Source of the DNA: a virus
Virus record (IMG/VR): IMGVR_UViG_3300046453_000188
Coordinates: 1 to 29,558 of that record
Length of the DNA stretch: 29,558 nucleotides
Strand: one strand, 5' to 3'
Shown here: positions 27,809-29,558 of the stretch, piece after piece
Position numbering within the stretch: position 1 is the first letter of the stretch
How the letters are laid out: the number at the start of each line of letters is the position of its first letter
Notes under the pieces: model-generated
Told to the model about the DNA's origin: nothing
The model's input: only the letters and a program-made list of their open reading frames with translations
Database searches by the model: none
Position numbers and translations under genes: made by a program

Positions 27809-28110
27809 ATCAGTTATCCACAGGGGGAGTGCGCCACGCGCGCACGCGATCCCCTCTCGTAAGAGAGGGGATATGGGTCGGGTCGGGTCGGGGAAGCCGG
27901 ACTCACGCGGAGACTCACGCCAGGAGTCACGGCGTGACCGCACCGCCAATCCCCGGTAAATCAGGGTCTTTGGCGGTTCGCGTCGCCTCCATCAGAGGTG
28001 TCTGCTCATCGCCCGATTCGTGCCGGCGGGACCGAAACGGAGACGAACGGCGGACTCTCGATGTGAAGGACGCCGGGAGTCACGGCGTGACGACGAGGGG
28101 AACGGTATGA
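27805..28110 (+). CDS. Possible 101-aa gene bridging immA and integrase
   Basis: The frame opens with an ATG overlapping the immA stop (ATGA, 27805-27808) and closes with a TGA overlapping the integrase start (ATGA, 28107-28110). The product is basic and low in structure (SRGS-like repeats THAETHARSHGVTAPP and GSHGVTTRG). It carries all the DNA repeats of the region, so it may be an accidental open frame in GC-rich DNA. No family is recognised. Confidence 0.3.
   Translation: MNQLSTGGVRHARTRSPLVREGIWVGSGRGSRTHAETHARSHGVTAPPIPGKSGSLAVRVASIRGVCSSPDSCRRDRNGDERRTLDVKDAGSHGVTTRGTV
27814..27822 (+). promoter_or_regulatory. Perfect DnaA box (TTATCCACA)
   Basis: This matches the strict bacterial DnaA-box consensus TTATCCACA, in an otherwise GC-rich sequence. 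It lies just after immA and 27 bp before the hairpin. One box alone does not make an origin, but its neighbours (G-run motif, iterons, dyad) raise interest. Confidence 0.55.
27849..27872. terminator. Hairpin downstream of the repressor-immA unit
   Basis: ATCCCCTCTC (27849-27858), loop GTAA, GAGAGGGGAT (27863-27872) form a perfect 10-bp stem with a tetraloop. No T-tract follows. It could terminate repressor-immA transcription before the integrase. Confidence 0.7.
27875..27893 (+). other. G-quadruplex motif
   Basis: Three GGGTC units followed by GGGG (27875-27893) give four runs of at least three G separated by 2-nt TC loops. This meets the strict G4 pattern. It lies directly after the hairpin at 27849-27872. 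Confidence 0.7.
27900..27938 (+). repeat. Three 12-bp-spaced iterons upstream of the integrase
   Basis: GACTCACGC at 27900 and 27912 and GAGTCACGG at 27924 are exactly 12 bp apart. The third is part of the palindrome GTCACGGCGTGAC (27926-27938), found again at 28079-28091 and in the replication gene at 13459. Confidence 0.6.
27939..27980. other. 42-bp dyad, candidate attP or origin element
   Basis: The left arm CGCACCGCCAA (27939-27949) and the reverse complement of the right arm (27970-27980) agree at 10 of 11 positions. The 20-bp interior is asymmetric and less GC-rich (GGTAAATCAGGG at its centre). Size and architecture resemble serine-integrase attP sites such as that of phiC31. The dyad ends 126 bp before the integrase start. 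Confidence 0.4.
28079..28091 (+). repeat. Third copy of GTCACGGCGTGAC
   Basis: This exact copy of the 13-mer also seen at 13459 and 27926 lies 15 bp before the integrase ATG. It overlaps the likely integrase translation or transcription control region. Confidence 0.6.
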
Positions 28111-29558
28111 CTGCTCGAAGTGCTATCGAGGGCTCGAAGCCCCCACAGCGACGGCGCGGTCTCGGCATGATTCGAGTGTCCAAAGAGCGCGACGGGATGA
28201 CCTCGCCCGATATCCAGAGGAACGCCATCGAGTCGTTCGCGGCCTCGAACGCCATCGACATAGTCGACTGGGTCGAAGGGATCGACGAGTCAGGGTCTCG
28301 CGTCCGGTCTGCATGGTGGCCGAGACTGGACCAGTCGGTCGAACGGCTCAAGCGCGGCGAGATCGACGTCATCGTGGTGTGGAAGTTCTCGCGCACCGGG
28401 CGCAATCGGCTCAAGTGGGCTATCGCGATCGACAGCGTCGACACCGCCGGCGGCGCGATCCTTTCCGCCACTGAGCCGATCGAGACCGCTACGGCCTCGG
28501 GTAGGTTCGCGCGAGGGATGCTCGGCGAGCTCAACGCCTACCAAGCCGACCTCATTGGGGAAGGCTGGAAGGACTCGCACGCCCGGCGATTCCGCGAAGG
28601 CAAGCCGATCAACGGCCGCCCGCGGTTCGGGTACGTCTACGACAAGGAGTCGAAGTCATTCGCGCCGGATCCCGTGAGCGGTCCGATCCTCGCGGCGGCC
28701 TATCGGCGGTACATCGCGGGGGAGAGCTTCTACGCGCTCATCGAATGGCTGAACAAGGGCCCGACCCGGCCGGTCGCCGGATACGGGCCGAGGGGCGGCG
28801 ACGGTCTATGGACGCAGGAGACGCTACGACGTGTTCTCGACGCCGGATTCGGTGCCGGTGTCATCACGTACCGCGGCGAGGTGAAACAGGGCGTCCACGA
28901 GCCTGTGATCGACGGAGACGAGTGGGAAGCCTACCTAGAGACGCGCAATCGCCGCCGCGTCAACCGGCGCACCGAGCGCTCTGAATACACCTACTCCGGC
29001 ATCCTCTGGTGCACCTGCGGGTCAAAGATGCACGGCAGCACTTCCGGCGGAGACGCGTCGCGGGCCTATCGGTGTCGCTACGGCACCGAGAAGCGCGCTC
29101 ATGCGGGCGGCTACATCCTCGAGAAGCAGATCGACAAAGCCGTGCTGGCATGGCTGAGCGAGAGCCGGGACCGGGCGCACAGCGAGATCGCGGAGAGCAT
29201 CAGTCGCCTCCCGGAGGCCGCGCCGGTAGACGCTACCGCCGAACTCGAGCGACGTCTCTCGGAGCTCGCCAACAAGCAGGTCGTGCTCGCTGAACAGCGC
29301 CTCATCATGGGGCTCCCGCAGGCCTCGTACGAGACGCTCCGGGACCGGTGGGCGGCGGAGGCAGCGGCACTGGAACAGGAGCTTCGGACGTCGAAGAAGC
29401 GACGGGTAGCACCCGTGACGGTGCTACCCGTGCTCCTCGACCGCTGGGATGATCTCGAAGTCGCCGAGCGACGCGAGTACATCCGGTCGCTCGTTGCTCA
29501 GATCGTGATTACGCCCGGAACCCGCGCCTCTCAGCGCATCGCCATCATCCCGCACTAG
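28107..29558 (+). CDS. int: Large serine integrase
   Basis: This 483-aa protein starts at ATG 28107 with GAGGGG upstream, in preference to a longer frame from 28020. The catalytic domain has MIRVSKERDGMTSPDIQRNA (nucleophile Ser25), then VIVVWKFSRTGRN with active-site Arg residues. The recombinase domain follows (GKPINGRPRFGYVYDKESK), then a zinc ribbon (LWCTCGSKMHG...YRCRYG) and a coiled coil (ELERRLSELANKQVVLAEQR). It inserts phage DNA at attB and, with a directionality factor, excises it. TAG at 29556-29558 coincides with the window end. Confidence 0.95.
   Translation: MTARSAIEGSKPPQRRRGLGMIRVSKERDGMTSPDIQRNAIESFAASNAIDIVDWVEGIDESGSRVRSAWWPRLDQSVERLKRGEIDVIVVWKFSRTGRNRLKWAIAIDSVDTAGGAILSATEPIETATASGRFARGMLGELNAYQADLIGEGWKDSHARRFREGKPINGRPRFGYVYDKESKSFAPDPVSGPILAAAYRRYIAGESFYALIEWLNKGPTRPVAGYGPRGGDGLWTQETLRRVLDAGFGAGVITYRGEVKQGVHEPVIDGDEWEAYLETRNRRRVNRRTERSEYTYSGILWCTCGSKMHGSTSGGDASRAYRCRYGTEKRAHAGGYILEKQIDKAVLAWLSESRDRAHSEIAESISRLPEAAPVDATAELERRLSELANKQVVLAEQRLIMGLPQASYETLRDRWAAEAAALEQELRTSKKRRVAPVTVLPVLLDRWDDLEVAERREYIRSLVAQIVITPGTRASQRIAIIPH

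Noticed and set aside
1-29558. tRNA genes, CRISPR arrays and insertion sequences
   Set aside because: No cloverleaf with a conserved T-loop, no spaced direct-repeat array and no transposase was seen. This was by eye, so weak tRNAs could be missed.

Overview
This window is most of one half of a temperate, tailed actinobacteriophage genome or prophage. The DNA is very GC-rich, codons end mostly in G or C, and genes are packed with 1-17 bp overlaps. The SSB resembles the actinobacterial form, and several families are typical of phages of Microbacteriaceae and related actinobacteria. Microbacterium or a close relative is the best guess, but nothing here proves the genus.

Layout from right to left. 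Positions 28107-29558 encode a large serine integrase (+). Positions 26886-27808 carry an HTH immunity repressor and an ImmA/IrrE-type metallopeptidase (+). Between them and the integrase lies a structure-dense stretch (27805-28106) with a perfect DnaA box, a 10-bp-stem hairpin, a G-quadruplex motif, three 12-bp-spaced repeats and a 42-bp dyad. Position 26885 is the hub of a divergent genetic switch with three copies of GTTGTGCAAC. From it a leftward early operon of about 19 kb (26742 to 7636) runs: Cro-like protein, small proteins, an SMC-like ATPase, YqaJ exonuclease, RecT, DUF2303, a RecB-like nuclease, HNH, J-domain protein, a helicase/methyltransferase fusion, a C5-cytosine methyltransferase, an HNH-like protein, a DnaD-like replication protein, SSB, DUF4326, ASCH, a string of Cys-rich small proteins and an excisionase-like HTH protein. 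A bidirectional terminator (7526-7557) separates it from a small rightward pair (6670-7512).

Positions 6615 down to 4461 form a second leftward operon. It holds a PP-loop (PAPS-reductase-like) ATPase, its 125-aa partner and two tiny paralogous Arg-rich proteins. A 15-bp perfect hairpin follows, then terminase small and large subunits (4332-2577). Two rightward genes, a membrane protein and a lipoprotein, sit against the grain at 1534-2580 and look like moron genes. The left edge (1459-1) has a helical protein, a small membrane protein, a 2H phosphoesterase and the start of a HIT-family protein. Portal, capsid and tail genes would lie further left, outside the window.

How it works together: repressor and Cro-like protein compete at the three operators. 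The leftward operon supplies recombination (ATPase/YqaJ/RecT/nuclease), replication (DnaD-like, SSB), DNA modification (two methyltransferases) and excision. Packaging follows. Notable signals not explained by standard annotation are: (i) repeated leaderless promoter-start modules in front of moron and regulatory genes; (ii) a 13-mer palindrome, GTCACGGCGTGAC, with 12-bp-phased neighbours, shared by the replication gene and the integrase-upstream region; (iii) the G-quadruplex/DnaA-box/dyad cluster, which may hold an origin and/or attP.
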